From Pipra filicauda (lineage: Eukaryota > Chordata > Aves > Passeriformes > Pipridae): DNA of 64,000 nt. Under the pieces are notes generated by a model. It had not been told where the DNA came from. It worked only from the letters and a program-made list of their open reading frames with translations, and did not search any database. Each line of letters opens with the position of its first letter. Positions within the stretch are counted from its first letter, which is position 1. Shown one piece after another: positions 10,196 through 23,500 of the stretch. The position numbers were made by a program, and so were the translations under genes. The stretch covers positions 1,364,001-1,428,000 of the forward strand of contig NW_024103696.1 in the NCBI RefSeq assembly GCF_003945595.2. Reading direction: 5' to 3'.

Positions 10196-13100
10196 TTTTA
10201 CATTTGAATGTTTAGCTAAAAGTTTAACTTATTTAAACATGGTGTCTTAAGAATTGGTGATAAAACTCCTGACCAACTTCTTGTATTTTTTTTTTCAAAA
10301 TTTCAGTGAGGACTCTGAGATGTATGCATTACTGTTTGCAGTCAGCTGTATTCTATTTCAGAATCGTCTGTTTTAAAGTTTCTAAAGGAAATGTCAACAT
10401 CAGGGGAATTATATAGCATACATGTTCTTGGTGAACCATGCCTGGCATACAGGTTTTAATGTTTAATACGATGATCTGAAAAATTTTTTATTACTCCATG
10501 TGGCTCTTTATTGACATGTTCCTGGATAGGTACATTGACCTGTAGTAACTGTGAGGGTGGTCACATCGATTGTAATGCCCCGTCTTCCATCCTGAAGGAA
10601 GGCATGTTACAGATACATTTGAGAGGAGGTATTTTGGACTGGACAGGGTGATATAAATTTCAAATTGATAACTTCACTCCTGTCACATAACACGTCTTCC
10701 TTACACTAAAACATTTCTTTATCCTTCACATATCACTCTTATTTCATCACTTGGGAATTTCTTACTGACCCATTGAAGGCTGAAAACTGAAGTTACTCAG
10801 CTACTCATACTAGTAAAATGTATTAAAAACCCCCACATTAAAGTGCCATTATCTTTATTCCCTGCATATAACTAATATGGAGTGTCCTCTATGTTTCATG
10901 GAATCCATATTTACAGATCAGAGATTTATTTTGCTTTTATTTTTTTAAAAGAAGATAGAAAAAAGGAAACTCTGAACCAAATCTTGTCAGTATTTTACTG
11001 ACAGCATGAAATTGTCTTGCTGTCCCCGAGGTTAATAAGAAAAAAAATCTCTTATCAGACATCAAAGAAAATGCAAAATTATCACAACAGCAAGCAATAT
11101 TCTTTCATTCTCTAATAATAAACAGTGCACGTTGCTACAGGAAACAAATGTACCCAACTGAATGGATAAATCCATAAATAAGAGCTGATTTTTTGCTTTA
11201 GATAAGAAGAAAACTGAAAAATATTCTGCATGTGGCTGAAGCCAAACTGTATTAGCAATAGTGAGATTTACTAGAAAACACACTGTTTTTAGTGGTCTTT
11301 TAGCACTACCCACTAATACACTGTAGAAACTTGTAATAGAAGGCAAACCCCTGGTTGAAGAACTCTCCATTTTTAGATAAGAGGAACACAAAACACCGAC
11401 AGACAGTATTTTCAAATTAACTTTATAGCTAGAAAGGAAGCAGAAATTATTAGGATCCAATAAAATTGTTCAGGCCCCTTCAGCAGCCCTTAGAGAGAAT
11501 ATATTGCCCAAATCCAAAATGATGTTGCTGAGAAACCACTCAGTTGCTGGTTAGCTCTGGAATTTCATAAGCATGCTTCTTATTTTTTTTCATCTAAGCT
11601 TTCCTATACTGAAGAATTACACCTTTGAAACCTTTCTGCATGAGTACCATAGCCACTATCCTGGTAGTGGGAAATGAAAGGTTTTTTCCGGATGTGTTTT
11701 GAAAGAAATGAGTGAGCCCTAATAGTGCTCAAGGATCAGTGTTATAGTCCATATTTTCTGGGAAGACTCTTATGCTATGAACGCCGAGTACTTCATGTGT
11801 CTTCATAAATTCGTTTGGTAGAGAGGCGAGGTGCTGGATGCACTCTGTTCTGTGTTTTCTTAGAGACCAGTCTGTTTCATACTGCATTTAGAGGGCAGCA
11901 AAATGCCTTCCTGGGGCCTGTTCAAAGCTGCCAAACACTCCCTAGGACTTTCAGTGCTTACCTTTAGACTGGTGGCTAAACGGTAAGCAATTGGGCAAAG
12001 GGTAGCTCAAAAAGAATAAGTCAAATATCTATCCTCTGAATCCTAGGCCTTTGCTTTACCATGAATCATCTTAATTCTCAATGCATGAAGGCCTTAAAAA
12101 GATCTGACTTGTTTTCTTGTCATGAAAAGTCTAACAAACCTTCTTTTTGATTCAAGGATTTTATTTGATTTCAGATTTTTTACTTTGAAAAGACTCCATT
12201 AATTTCATTTGCTTTTGGTTTGCCATCATCTTGCTTCTCAGTTCCATTTAGCATCAAACAAAATACTAAGCAAGTTATCAGGAATTATTCTGAATTTTCA
12301 ATAATAATTGTAGAAAAAGTAATATAATGCCAGAAATAAGCAAGGTCTTCACCTTTCTAGTGTTAATACTTTTTTACCTGGAATGCAAATAAGTATCTGA
12401 GTTTTTTCCTATCACACTAAGAAATAAACAATTGTTTAAGGAAATGGGTGAGAGTTGCTCTCAGTGCTACAGTGCTGAGTCAGTCATGCAGAACTAATTT
12501 CCTGGCTGTCTCTGAATGCACATAAAGCTGCTCTGTAGCTGCTGCTGACAATGAACTAGTGACTGGAAAAAGGAATCTTAAACACAGTCACATCTCTTGA
12601 CTGTTAAAATCCTTTACACAAAGCATGCTGATCTAATGTACTGTAGTAAGCAGTAAAGCAGTATCCTTTTTTTTTGAATGTTAGTAAAAGAAGTTTTAAT
12701 ACCTGAAGCTGTTGCTAAGTAACCAACTGCTTCCAAAATATATCTTTCTTGATAATAAAACTGGTTTCTTTTTCTGCTAATTATTATCACTACATTGGAA
12801 TTTCAACACTGGTATTGCGTAGTGGGAAAAATACCCTAACAATAGAAGATTGTCATACATAACTTAGGATCTCTCATTCATGTGGGAAGCATATTACAAG
12901 TCACTTAATTGGAAAATATGTATTTGAATAAAACTGCCTAATGTTTTAGAAGAAAAATGCAAATGGAAGTAAGCTGCCTATGTAAAAAGGGACTTCCTTG
13001 TTTCTTTAACTACATCATAGGGTGCAAAAAAAAACCAAACTAACAGATGCCTGCCTTAATATATGATATTTAAAGCAGGCTTACAAATATTTTTGCTTTC

Positions 13101-14264
13101 ATAAATAAAGTGAACCTCTTTGAATGGTGTTTCAACGCAAAGATCCTGAACCAAAAAAATCACCATCTATCAAAAGTAAAAGAAAAAACAAATACACTCA
13201 TGTACGTAGATTAACTAGGACTGCAAGAAAACAGAAGATGCCGACAAGTGGTAATATTGCTTCTAGCTTAATGTAGATCTAGTGTTACTCTTCAGATAAA
13301 CTTTAATGGCTGAAAGAAGAAGCAGGTGGGAGGAAAGTGCACTCAGATCCAAGTTTGCAGTGTTACAGCCCACACAGGGATGTAAATGAAGATTTGGACA
13401 CAGGATCTGCTCAGCGATGCAGAAGGTTTTACTGCCCTCTAGTAAAATGCAGTTACGAAACTGTCTCTTAAAATGTATGCATGCTGAGTAAACCATTTCA
13501 GTTATTGTTACCAAAAATGTGATTCGTCTTGGATTCTCATCTCATTGTTTCCATAGTCAAAGAATAAAACATTTATGTTCATTCTAGAATGGCTTATTTT
13601 TGAATTAAGCAAAATAGCAATAATGAAGCACAAAAGCAAGGTCTCTGTGGCTACATCTGCATGAACAAATCTCATGCCAAATTTTCAGCACTGTTATTAG
13701 CAAAAGCCTAAGTGGTAGCACTCCCTGAAAAAGAACAGAGTTTTCATAGTGCACTGCAAAAATTCCTGAGTCCTAACTACAGGAAAACTAACTGTGTTGT
13801 TAGCATTGTATCAGCACTGAATTAGCAGCTCAAGAGTGAGCATGATTTGTATCCTTTAATTTCTGCCAGCAGCAACTCTGAGAACTGAATGGCAGCTGAA
13901 CTGTTTACATAGTGCTTAGATAGCACTGTAGAGAACCGAAAGATATTTGCAGGGAAGTTGTAGATATTTAAAGGAGCAACACAAAAGAAAAAAAGAAATG
14001 AAATCAGAGTTTAGTTGCCACGCACATGCAGTTCCATGCAGTGCTGTACTGCTGGATTATTACTAACAAGGATGACATGAATGGATGTGTGAGGCTGTCA
14101 TCTTAAGAAGTCTGACACTGATGACAATTATTGTAGCTGTGTACACTGTGACTTGTTACGTGGTGGAGTGTCTGCCTCTCAAACACCAGGGAAAGTGCTT
14201 GGGAAAGGGCATGGACTAACTGTAGACTCACAAAGTACCTAGTGCCTTTTGCCCTGCATCTTGC
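10196..14264. other. AT-rich single-copy DNA
   Basis: Four kilobases without a recognised repeat family, exon or RNA gene. A 132-codon minus-strand frame at 11062-11460 has no recognised domain and is treated as chance. Confidence 0.5.
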
Positions 14265-14289
14265 TTTTATTTATTTATTTATTTATTTA
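14265..14289. repeat. (TTTA)n microsatellite
   Basis: About six uninterrupted tetranucleotide units followed by a T-rich stretch. Confidence 0.9.
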
Positions 14290-14984
14290 GCCTTTTTTTC
14301 CCCTCAAATGTAAAGCATAAAACTAGTAGGTTTTTCAGGAGCCATATGGACCCTCCGGGAAAATTATATTTGCAATTCTCAACATCAGTCACTGAAAAGT
14401 ACAAATATTCTGTCAATCCTAGCACTGTGTTTGTATAAAGGAATGCTCAATCTCCATATATTCTTATTTATATACCTTCTTAAATATTCAAGTATCTGGA
14501 GACAATAAGGCTGGAAATGGGGTAGTATTTATAAAGCAAATATAAATTAAAATAAACATGAAGAAATAGAAAGAGTTTATGTTCATTGGGAGAAAAGATC
14601 CAAAGACAAGGTAATGTGGCTCACTTCTACTTCTTGCACTCCTCTACTGGGGACAGAGAATAGGGGCACTGTCTTGTGCAAGGACCACCACAGTGGAGGG
14701 ACTTTTCAACCTATCACTCTACCTTTGTATACTCTCTCGAGGTCAACCCATTACTTAAATCTAGAAACTTCTCCTGTCCTACCTTGTACATTGGTGGTGG
14801 TCTGGGATCACAGAACCACAACTGGTTTCCTGACCTTTTCTCTTGAAACCCGCTTGGATGTGGATGAGAAATCAGGCTCTCAAATGCTCCAATACCTTGT
14901 TCAGTGTAGGAACAGATGCCAAAGGAACACAGCTGAAACAGTTTTCAGCATTTGTTCTGACATGAAGGCTCTTAGGTAATTTTC

Positions 14985-15290
14985 CAATCCAGATTCATGG
15001 ATTCCAAGAAAAAGAGGTCTGGAAGGGGCTGTGGGAGACAACCTCAGGCAAGCTTCATATAGAAAGCAGAATCATTTGTAACGCAGTCATTGTTGACAGA
15101 TGCTGACACTAACTGATCTGTCCTTGAAAGCCTCAAATAGCAGCTACTCTGGGTACTCCAAGGTCTTTCTGTCTTCATTAGGTAAAATCCCTAAAGAAAT
15201 CTTTTCTTTTTACTGCTCTCCTGTTTGCAAACCACTTGCCTCTTTTTCTGCAACTCCTTGGCTAAGTCCTGTTTTACAATTAACTGTCCT
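14985..15290 (-). mobile_element. Possible ancient CR1 3' fragment
   Basis: Faint resemblance to the reverse complement of a CR1 3' end: AGATTCATGGATTCCAAG and GAGGTCTGGAAGGGGCTGTGGGAGA near 14990-15035, then CTTGAAAGCCTCAAATAGCAG near 15123, where CR1 has the CTTGAAAACCTCCA-type block. The match is patchy and boundaries are guesses. The adjacent 121-codon plus frame at 14614-14979 is not part of it and was not recognised. Confidence 0.4.
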
Positions 15291-17578
15291 AATGACTTAT
15301 GCACTAAAAGAATATGAGGAAAAAAAGATATTGTTTGAGCTTCCTGGAAATAATAAGCTTACCTTTTAAACACCACAGTTTTATTTAAGATATATTTCTT
15401 AGCTTTCACTTAAACTTTCTTAAATCAGAGAGCACAATCTATTGGTTTTAATTTGAAAATTATTAATTTATTATGTACTTTTACACTGCATTGTGCATGA
15501 AATAAGTATTGCATTACAATCATTTGACCTTCCATGGTACATTGGGAGCATTATTTATTAGTATTTTGTAGATTTATTTTTATTGTTACGGTACTAAGCA
15601 TATTTGGGAGTTTGAGCTATGTGAGAACTTGATCAGATTTATTTCTATTGGGTTTTGTACAAGTAGGTAGGCGATGGGTTAGTGCTGTTTCTGTGAATGA
15701 AAGAAACTTACTCCTATATTAGACACTTCAATAAAAAATATTTTCCATGATTGTGAGTGTGTGTTAGACAGCTCTATAATCTTACATTTCATCAGAATTC
15801 TGAAAAGACCTAAATGTGCAATGGTGAAAAATAAAGACTTCAGAAAGCACTCTAGGTAGGTAGTACAGCCACAGCTGTCATCATAATCTCCTTTAGGATT
15901 CCTGTTGATAGCAGCAAAGTATTTTCTTCATACCTCCATTCCAAGATATGGCTCATATGTATACATGCATTGCGTTATAAAGAAAAGAAAGGAGATGGGG
16001 GTTTTCAACTGAAAAAATGATAGGTGTAAGCATCTTTAGTGAAAAAGTCTCAATTTGTTTGAATATAAAGTTAGGACCTGGACACTGCATTGATAAAATG
16101 TGCTGATGAGGCTTGGATATCTTTATTTATTTGCATTGTTTTTGGAAGTCACTATCACTTTTGGATGCAGTTCCTAATCTGTATTTCTCTCCCTTTTCCC
16201 ACAAAACTGAATTCTCTAAGTGGAATAAATACATAACTAAAAAAATGAAAGAGAATTCAAAGAAGTTCCAGGAATGTTTTAAATTACTTTGTGGGTACAA
16301 TGTGGCCCATGCATTTCTTGTCTTTGGAGATCTCAGATTTTCTAAGCCCTCACCAGATCAAATTGTCTGACAAATCATAACTAATTCTGAATGACAAACA
16401 GGATTCTATCAATGTCTGAAAAAGATATAAACATTTTCCTGTCATGGATCTTATGAAATTACAGCCTTTGGATTTTTTTTAAGAAAATAAAAGTACAAGG
16501 AGATTTTGCTACTCTCCTGGTTTCTGCACAAGGCAGTTTTCTCCCTGTCCTTTGAGTATTTGATTCACAATCTTTTCTTCGTGAGCCATCTCCTGTGTGA
16601 ACATTTGATGAGGAACGCCCCGCTGTGTAAATGGGGAAACACATATTCACATCTCTGCTATGCCTGATTTAGACCAGAACAGTGATTTTCAGCCTTTGTT
16701 CTGTAGATCCCTGTGGTTTGCAAAACAGCAAATAAAAAGCCAAGTTCATGTATGCTATAGAACTCTACAGACATGCAACATTTCTGAAGGGATCCATACC
16801 TCCTTTGGGAAATGTATGCAGGTAACCTAATGGAAAGAGACTGCAAAACTGTGGACTACAAATTTGGAATAACCACTCTCAATGGTGTCTTAGGTCTCAT
16901 GCTGTTTGGAAGCTCATGTGTTTTCTGGATGAAATTGTTTCACTTCATAGGAAGGATTACGTATTCATTGAAGGGGTGAGGCAAGGGCTGATAATGCCCT
17001 TGTCTGTGAAGTCTCTGCAAAATACAGGTATGGAACTATTGAGACAAAGTTGAACAGCTTGAACAGATGCTTATCTAGAGCTCAGAGGCTGTTGTATTCT
17101 TTCTGTTCCTTTTTCTTTTTTATTTTTTAACTCAATGCTCTATAATAGTAAAAGGAAATTTTATAAAAGAGAAGAGAATGATGAAAATTAAATCGCTTTG
17201 AGGAAAATGGTGAGAATAAGCTCTCTGTATATATATCTGAATCCTGAAAGAATGCTTGGGCGAAATCAGCATCACCCCTTGTTCTCCCCCATACTGTGAA
17301 GTCTTTCCGAATCAGTAGCAAAAATAGGAATGATTGAATCAGTGAAGCTGTGAACATTACAAGATGCACACTCCAACAAACATAAAATGCGTGAGTGCCT
17401 GGTGAGCATTAGGAAATCTGTCACTATGAACAATTGAAAAAGACAAGTTTAAATAGACCGAGGAATTCCAGGGTTAACTTACCTTCAAACAAAATATTTT
17501 CAAAATTGTCATGATCACTCTTTTTTTTTTTTAACTGAAGATTGGCTGCATGAAAAATAAGTTAATTTAAATTCTTTT
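15291..17578. other. AT-rich single-copy DNA
   Basis: No repeat family, exon or RNA gene recognised. Several short frames occur without family features. Confidence 0.5.
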
Positions 17579-17587
17579 CAGGTAAGT
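17579..17587 (+). promoter_or_regulatory. Candidate recursive splice site (acceptor joined to donor)
   Basis: The sequence AATTCTTTTCAG directly abuts GTAAGTGC, giving a pyrimidine-rich acceptor and a strong donor with no exon between them. That is the form of a ratcheting (zero-length exon) splice site in long introns. A possible branch point, TTAAC, lies about 48 bp upstream near 17532, and a T-tract begins at 17521. It only matters if the window lies in a plus-strand intron, which is not shown. Chance is a real alternative. Confidence 0.25.
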
Positions 17588-17645
17588 GCAAAAAAAAAAG
17601 ATTATGGGAAAGGTAAGTGCAAAAAAAAAAAAAGATTATGGGAAA
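17581..17645 (+). repeat. Two-unit tandem duplication of about 32 bp
   Basis: The unit GGTAAGTGC, an A-run, then GATTATGGGAAA occurs twice in a row (17581-17611 and 17612-17645). The units differ only in the A-run length, about 10 against 13. It duplicates the donor-like GTAAGT. Confidence 0.9.
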
Positions 17646-19691
17646 GCTATTAAAAATGTAAACAAAATCATTCGTACACTGATTACTTTCCTTTTTTTGG
17701 TAGAACTTTCAAGAACACCTTTCCATACTATGAGTAACCCCATGTTACAGCCTCTCATGGGGTTCTGAAGGTCCTACAGCTAAAGATTCCTTAGTTTTTC
17801 TTGAAAGAAAGAAAAAGCTTTCTGTTTGAAAAGTCTACCATTTTTGTCAATAACTTGTGAGAGTCCTTTGTGGGATTGATTCCACAGTGAAAGAGTTCAA
17901 GCCCTGCAGAGACCCCATCAGGCTGCTCCAGGGGCATCTATCATATTGACTGTCACAGCAAGTGGGGGAGTGACCATTAAAAGCATTAGAAACAGTTTGC
18001 CTCCAGAGTGTTTTGTTCTGTGAGTTATTTTAGCTTGTTTAATTCAATAGAGAAGAAGATGGGAAATGATAATGAGGGCTAAGGAGAATGGGATTGTCTT
18101 GAGATACTTAATACCACTCTCAGTAGGCAGATGGATTATCTGAAAGGAGGAATAAAAATTGCATTTTTTGAAAACAACTCTAAGCTTCAGGAAACCAGGG
18201 AAATAGTTTTCTGTTATATTTGTGGGCATAGTCTCAACTGCAAGATATTTAAATATCTAGTACCCCTGAAGCACATAACTTCTGCTCATTTAGCTATCAA
18301 AATGGTTTTGTTGATTTTAGTATTTAACCTTTAGCCCAAATGGTAAAAACAGAATGCTAAGGAAATCTTCGTAATGTCTGTGAATTTAATAAGGGTAAAG
18401 TGTCAGAAAGTAGGTTTCTGTCTTTCTTACCATTTCATTCCTTTGCAGTATAAACACTTTGTAAATGATCTGTGCACTTTTATATTTCAACTTTCTTACT
18501 TACACTGCATGTTAGATGGAAGTGCTAACTTTAAAATTAGTCATCCTAATGGGCAAAGCACTGGAAAAAAGATGGCTGTTTTGAACATAACAGGCTTTAC
18601 ATTAAATTCTGAGCACAGATTAGATGAATTGTGGAATTATGCCTAATACTCTTAAAGGGTTTTAGTGATCAAACACACAGTAGATCCATGCTGACATTAG
18701 GTCTAACATATCTAAGATATACGTAATAGAGATCCAGGGTCCTACAGACCTGCAGTCCTATTGGTTTATATTCAAACTTCTGCAGTGTAAAAATGTTGAC
18801 TGAAAATGCTCATGGTTTTCTGTAGTCAATAGTATCTGCAGTGGTATTTCTGGACAGTCCTGACCCTGAGTAGCTCACAGACTATGTGCTGCATGAATCT
18901 GCTGTAATTCTGTGTAGCCCTCTTACACTGTAAGTAGACTGCTACTTGCAACTTATAGCTTATTGCTGATGTGCTAAAAATATTTCCACCCTCACAATAG
19001 GACATTAACATGAAATCTGTTATGATAACCTATGAAATTATATTCATTTGTAATATTGTATTTCTTGAGAGATTTAAATGAATGTATTTTATGTACCACT
19101 GATATGCTAGTGTTCACTTACCACTGAGGAATGATTTTCCCCATCCACAGTATGGATTTAATCTTAGTTAGTTGTTTGATTCTCCTAGACTATTTCATAA
19201 GATAAGGAGAAGTATCTAAAGCCCATGACATCTAAGACAGATAAACTCCTGTCTGAAATCTTCTGTCTGCCCAGGACTAGACTATTCAGCTGAAGTTAAG
19301 TGAGATAAATCTCATCCATAGTACAGAGGGCAGCTACAGAAGAGCTTCAGATCCCTCAAGATGGGAAGTGCTCCTCATGCTTGCAGAGGAATCTGGCAGC
19401 TTTGGCTGTTGTCAGAAGTAACTGTGAATAGTTCAATATGGTTAAGTACAATGAAGAATGAAAAAGCTGATAAGTTTGAGTTGCAAACAGATTAACTATA
19501 AGTAATGAACTTGGTGTGAGTTTTCACAGCAAAGGATGAAACTAAATGATCGTTTTTACTAGCAGTCAGACTGCATGAAAAAAATAGCACTGTCTGGTAT
19601 TACCATCTATGAATATCTGTATTTTAGACATTTTTAAATATTTTTATTGCATTCTACAGCCTTATTATTTAGGGAGAAACAAATTGAAGAA
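17646..19691. other. AT-rich single-copy DNA
   Basis: No repeat family, exon or RNA gene recognised. A short direct repeat (GAAACAAATTG twice within 19675-19700) sits at the start of the following LTR. Confidence 0.5.
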
Positions 19692-20581
19692 ACAAATTGG
19701 ATTTATGTGGCAAAGGTTTGGTAGCTGGGGGCTGCACGAGTGGCCTTTGTGAGAAGACATCAGGTGCTACCCTATGTCAGACAGAGCCAGATCCAGCTGG
19801 CTCCAAGATAAACTCACCACTGGGCAAAACTGAGTCCATCAGAAACATCAGGAGCACCACTCTGATATCATATTTAAGAAAGGGAAAAAAGTGCTGCACA
19901 CAGAAGCTGGGATAGAGGAGTGAGAATATGTAAGAGAAACAGCTCTGCAGGCATCAAGGTCAGTGCAGAAAGAGGGGAAGGAGGTGCTCCAAGCACCAAA
20001 GCAGAGATTCTCCTGCAGAGAGGGCCGCAGTGGCACATGTTGTTCCTTGCATCCTATGGAGATCCACCATGGAGCAGATATCCAGCTGCAGCCTATAGAT
20101 AACCCCACAGGAGAGCAGGTGACTGTCTCTTAAACGAAGCCGTGACTCAGAAAGGGCCCATGCTGGAATTCCTGGCAGGAACTGCAGCCCATAGAGAGAA
20201 CACAACACAGGAACAGGTTTGTTGACAGACCTGTGACCCCATGAGGAACCCATGCATGAGCAGTCTGTTCCTGAAAGAAAGATGGGTGGGGGAAAGGTGG
20301 TTTTTTTTGTTGTTTGGGTTGGGGTTTTTTTGTGGAGGGTTTTTTATTTGTTTGTTTTTAATTTATTCTTATTTCTTATTAATATACTTTGCTTAATTGG
20401 CAATAAATTAAATAATTTTTCCCAAGTCCAGTCTGTTTTCCCCGTGACAATAACTGGTAAGTAATCTTCCTTATCTCAGCCCATGAGTTCTTTATATTTT
20501 CTCCCTATATCTTCATAAGGAGGGAGAGTGATAGAGTAGCTAGGTGGGCATCTGGCAACTAGCCAAGGTCAGCCTACCACA
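19692..20581 (+). mobile_element. Solo ERVL-like LTR, same family as 461-1475
   Basis: Opens with AATTGGATTTATGTGGCAAAGG, aligning with the start of the LTR at 461 though the initial TG is mutated. It continues through GGTAGCTGGGGG, GAGCCAGATCCAGCTGGCTCC, ATATCATATTTAAGAAAGGG, GAGAATATGTAAGAGAAAC and GGAGGTGCTCCAAGCACC. The tail has AATAAATTAAATAATTTTTCC near 20402 and ends AAGGTCAGCCTACCACA. It is about 125 bp shorter than the copy at 461, with fewer GGAGCAG modules and a longer G/T homopolymer-rich stretch at 20290-20345. No clear target-site duplication was found. Confidence 0.85.
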
Positions 20582-23500
20582 AAATAATAAAATTTGTTTT
20601 TTTCCTGAACCTGAGACTCTGGAAAATAGATGTCAGGTAAGAGATAGAAAAGTAACTTACTGGGGATGAAAATAAAGTCCCCAAAACTCTAAGGCTTCAT
20701 CTATACACAAGACTAAAGCAATGTAATTAGGTATATGATTAATCATGGTTCAGTTAACAATCTAAATCTTTCCTGATGAAACCAGATTTAAACATGCATA
20801 AGATAGACTAGTTGAACTAGGAAAAAAAGATGAGACAGTCCAGTACAACTTGATGGAACAGATGATGAATTTCAGACTAATATAAAAACAGCCCCTAACC
20901 CGTACAAGATACAGAAGGGTTTTTTTAATATATAAATTTCATAACAAGTTCAGTCAAAAATGACCATGTTTATTTTTATATTTTTTTCACGTTTTAAAAC
21001 TTCTCATTCTTTATTACTTCTATATTCCCCTGGAGTACTCCACGACTCCTAATCATACAGTCTGTGTGAGCTGTGGTAGACGTGACTGTGGAATTTGAAT
21101 AAAGAAATTGAAACATTTGAATTAGACTTCCCCTTGCAGAAACACTTGTCAGTTACCGAACTGATCTGTTTCCCGTGTGAACTGATGCAAGAAGGGCTTT
21201 TAAATGTGTGCCATTGAAGTGCATTTTAAAGGCTGTTTTTTTCAAAAACTTTTCATACTACCCTCAAATGTATGTAACTTTTTGTTAACACTGCTTTTTT
21301 GGGCACTTGCCGAAATAAATCTATAATTCAAATCTATTGTCTATTTGCCAGTTTGGAATTTTTTCTGTGTCTGCATCCTAAGTATTGAAAAAACTCAGGA
21401 CTTTCTAGGAAAAAAAGGTTAAATTTTAAAGGCACTTTCCTGGCTTTGATCTTTGTGCACCAATGCCAATAACAGAGCCACAATGAGGAATGGGGGTATG
21501 CTCCAACTCCACCTTCCTACTTTGAAAAAATTGAGGAAAAGGATTTAGGCAAAATGAAGTAAAGCTGATCTACTGAAAGAATAATACTGAATGCATAATA
21601 CTGAATGCAGTATCTTATATATACAGGTAAAGTATCACCTGCAGTTTTTTTGCCTGCTCCAGGGATGACTCACTTGCAGACCACACGAATCTGCATCACC
21701 CAGTAACAGGAAGTGTATGATTTCCTTCAGAGACAGACAGGGGAGCTCTTCACACTGACATCATGGAAGTAGGTGCTTTAGGAATACTTCAGAATACTTT
21801 ACTGATGACTTGGATTTTATCCTTTTTCAGAAAAAATTTCTGATCTTTTTTGAGTAGCCTTTCTAATATGCATGTCAAAAAGGAGATTGCTATTTCTGAT
21901 CTCCATAAAAGAAATGTATGAGTAAAATATGGCAGCTATTACTATTTCTAGACCGGGTTTTGATCTCAGTAGCATATTGCACAGGCTGTTTTGTAATTAG
22001 GTGCCATTAAAGGAGGATGTCTATCAAAATGTTAACAAGGATGGTGGTCAATCACTGTCAGATTTATTGAAAGCAAATACATTTACAAGTTCCATCATAA
22101 ATCTTGGTCAAGTAATGAGATTCTCAACTTATTTTCCCCAAAGTGGTTATTACATTATGCAGGCAAAATGGCATGGTACACAACAGTTCAATTTCATCAG
22201 CTCTTCACACAGCAATGAAATCACAAACCAGTACTGTTCAAATTTTGATTTATTTCATTGTTGTATATTAGCCTAGAATACATGCATGCATGGAACATTT
22301 TGGCTGAATACATGTTTAAAACCCCCAAGAATTCTCTCATATCTGTTAGAATTCTAACAATAAAATGTCAAATATGTCTTGCTTAATAACAAAATCGAGT
22401 ATGCACATTTTTAATATTTCACTATGAAATGTTTAAATTAGTATTTTGAAATTATTACTCAAGACAGGCCTCACTGACACTGATATTGATAACACACAAA
22501 TAATGTGTAGAGCCAAATTATACAGAACTGCTTCTTGAATCTCCTAACTTTCAGTAAGAAGTTCTAAACAAGAACTTGTTTCCACTGTATATCTGAAATA
22601 ATAAATTATATAATGCAACGTTGAGCTCAAGGGGAACTTTCTAAATTTGGGGCTATAGGTTATTATTTGTCATCTACCTCAAAAATGTTTAGGCATTTTT
22701 TAAAGACCAATTTTTACTTTGATGCTGGAGGAAGCCACGTAACGGTAAATAGTGTTCTTTTGAGCATATTTAACGTGGAGGTAGGAACTTGTGGTTCATC
22801 TTCCTGCACTGATCAATGACTGAACAATCACTTGGTGTTTAGGGAATTCATATAACTAGTATGAGATGTGGTTTCAGACTCCCTCATTTAGAAAAGGGAA
22901 CTGAAATTGCTTGATACTCTTCAAGGTGTGCTCTGCTCACAGAATAAGCAAAGAACATAGTGTCCTCCAGAATTTTACAGCTTCTCATTTCCTCCACCTA
23001 AAACTAAATGGGAAATTTGGATTAAATTGAGAAGTAATCTGGGGAGAAAAGAGTAGGTTGTTTAAATGATTATGCTGCTGAAGAAGAAATTCTTCCCCAA
23101 TATAAGGCTATATTTATCTGTGTGGGTGTATTTACAACTATACTGAATGTTAGGTTTAATTGTAAATTTATTTTTAAGCCTGTAACTGCTGATCTCGTGT
23201 AAAAAATTCCTTAGATCAAGCCCCAGCAGGTGGTCATGCCTCAAATTCAGCAGTATGTGGAATGTCCAAGTGCAACATAGTGATGTCTATAGGCCCTTCA
23301 TGCTGTGTATGGAGTATGTCCATATACTGAAAGTTGTAACTGCAGTAAATCCAGCAATGGTGATTTTGCAATTTCTTGGTCTGCCATTTCTAGCCTTCTA
23401 CAAACTTCTGTTTCTTTTTACTTTGCTTGTGATTAGATCAAGTAAGGAAAGAAAGAAGGTCTGATCCTAAAATGACTTTGAACAGCATATTGTGGACCAC

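Noticed and set aside
11062..11460. 132-codon minus-strand open frame as a gene
   Set aside because: No domain, signal or family resemblance, AT-rich composition like its surroundings, and a length expected by chance in six frames over 64 kb.
14614..14979. 121-codon plus-strand open frame as an exon or gene
   Set aside because: Starts at an arbitrary ATG, no recognised motif, no clear splice context, and no related copy seen in the window.
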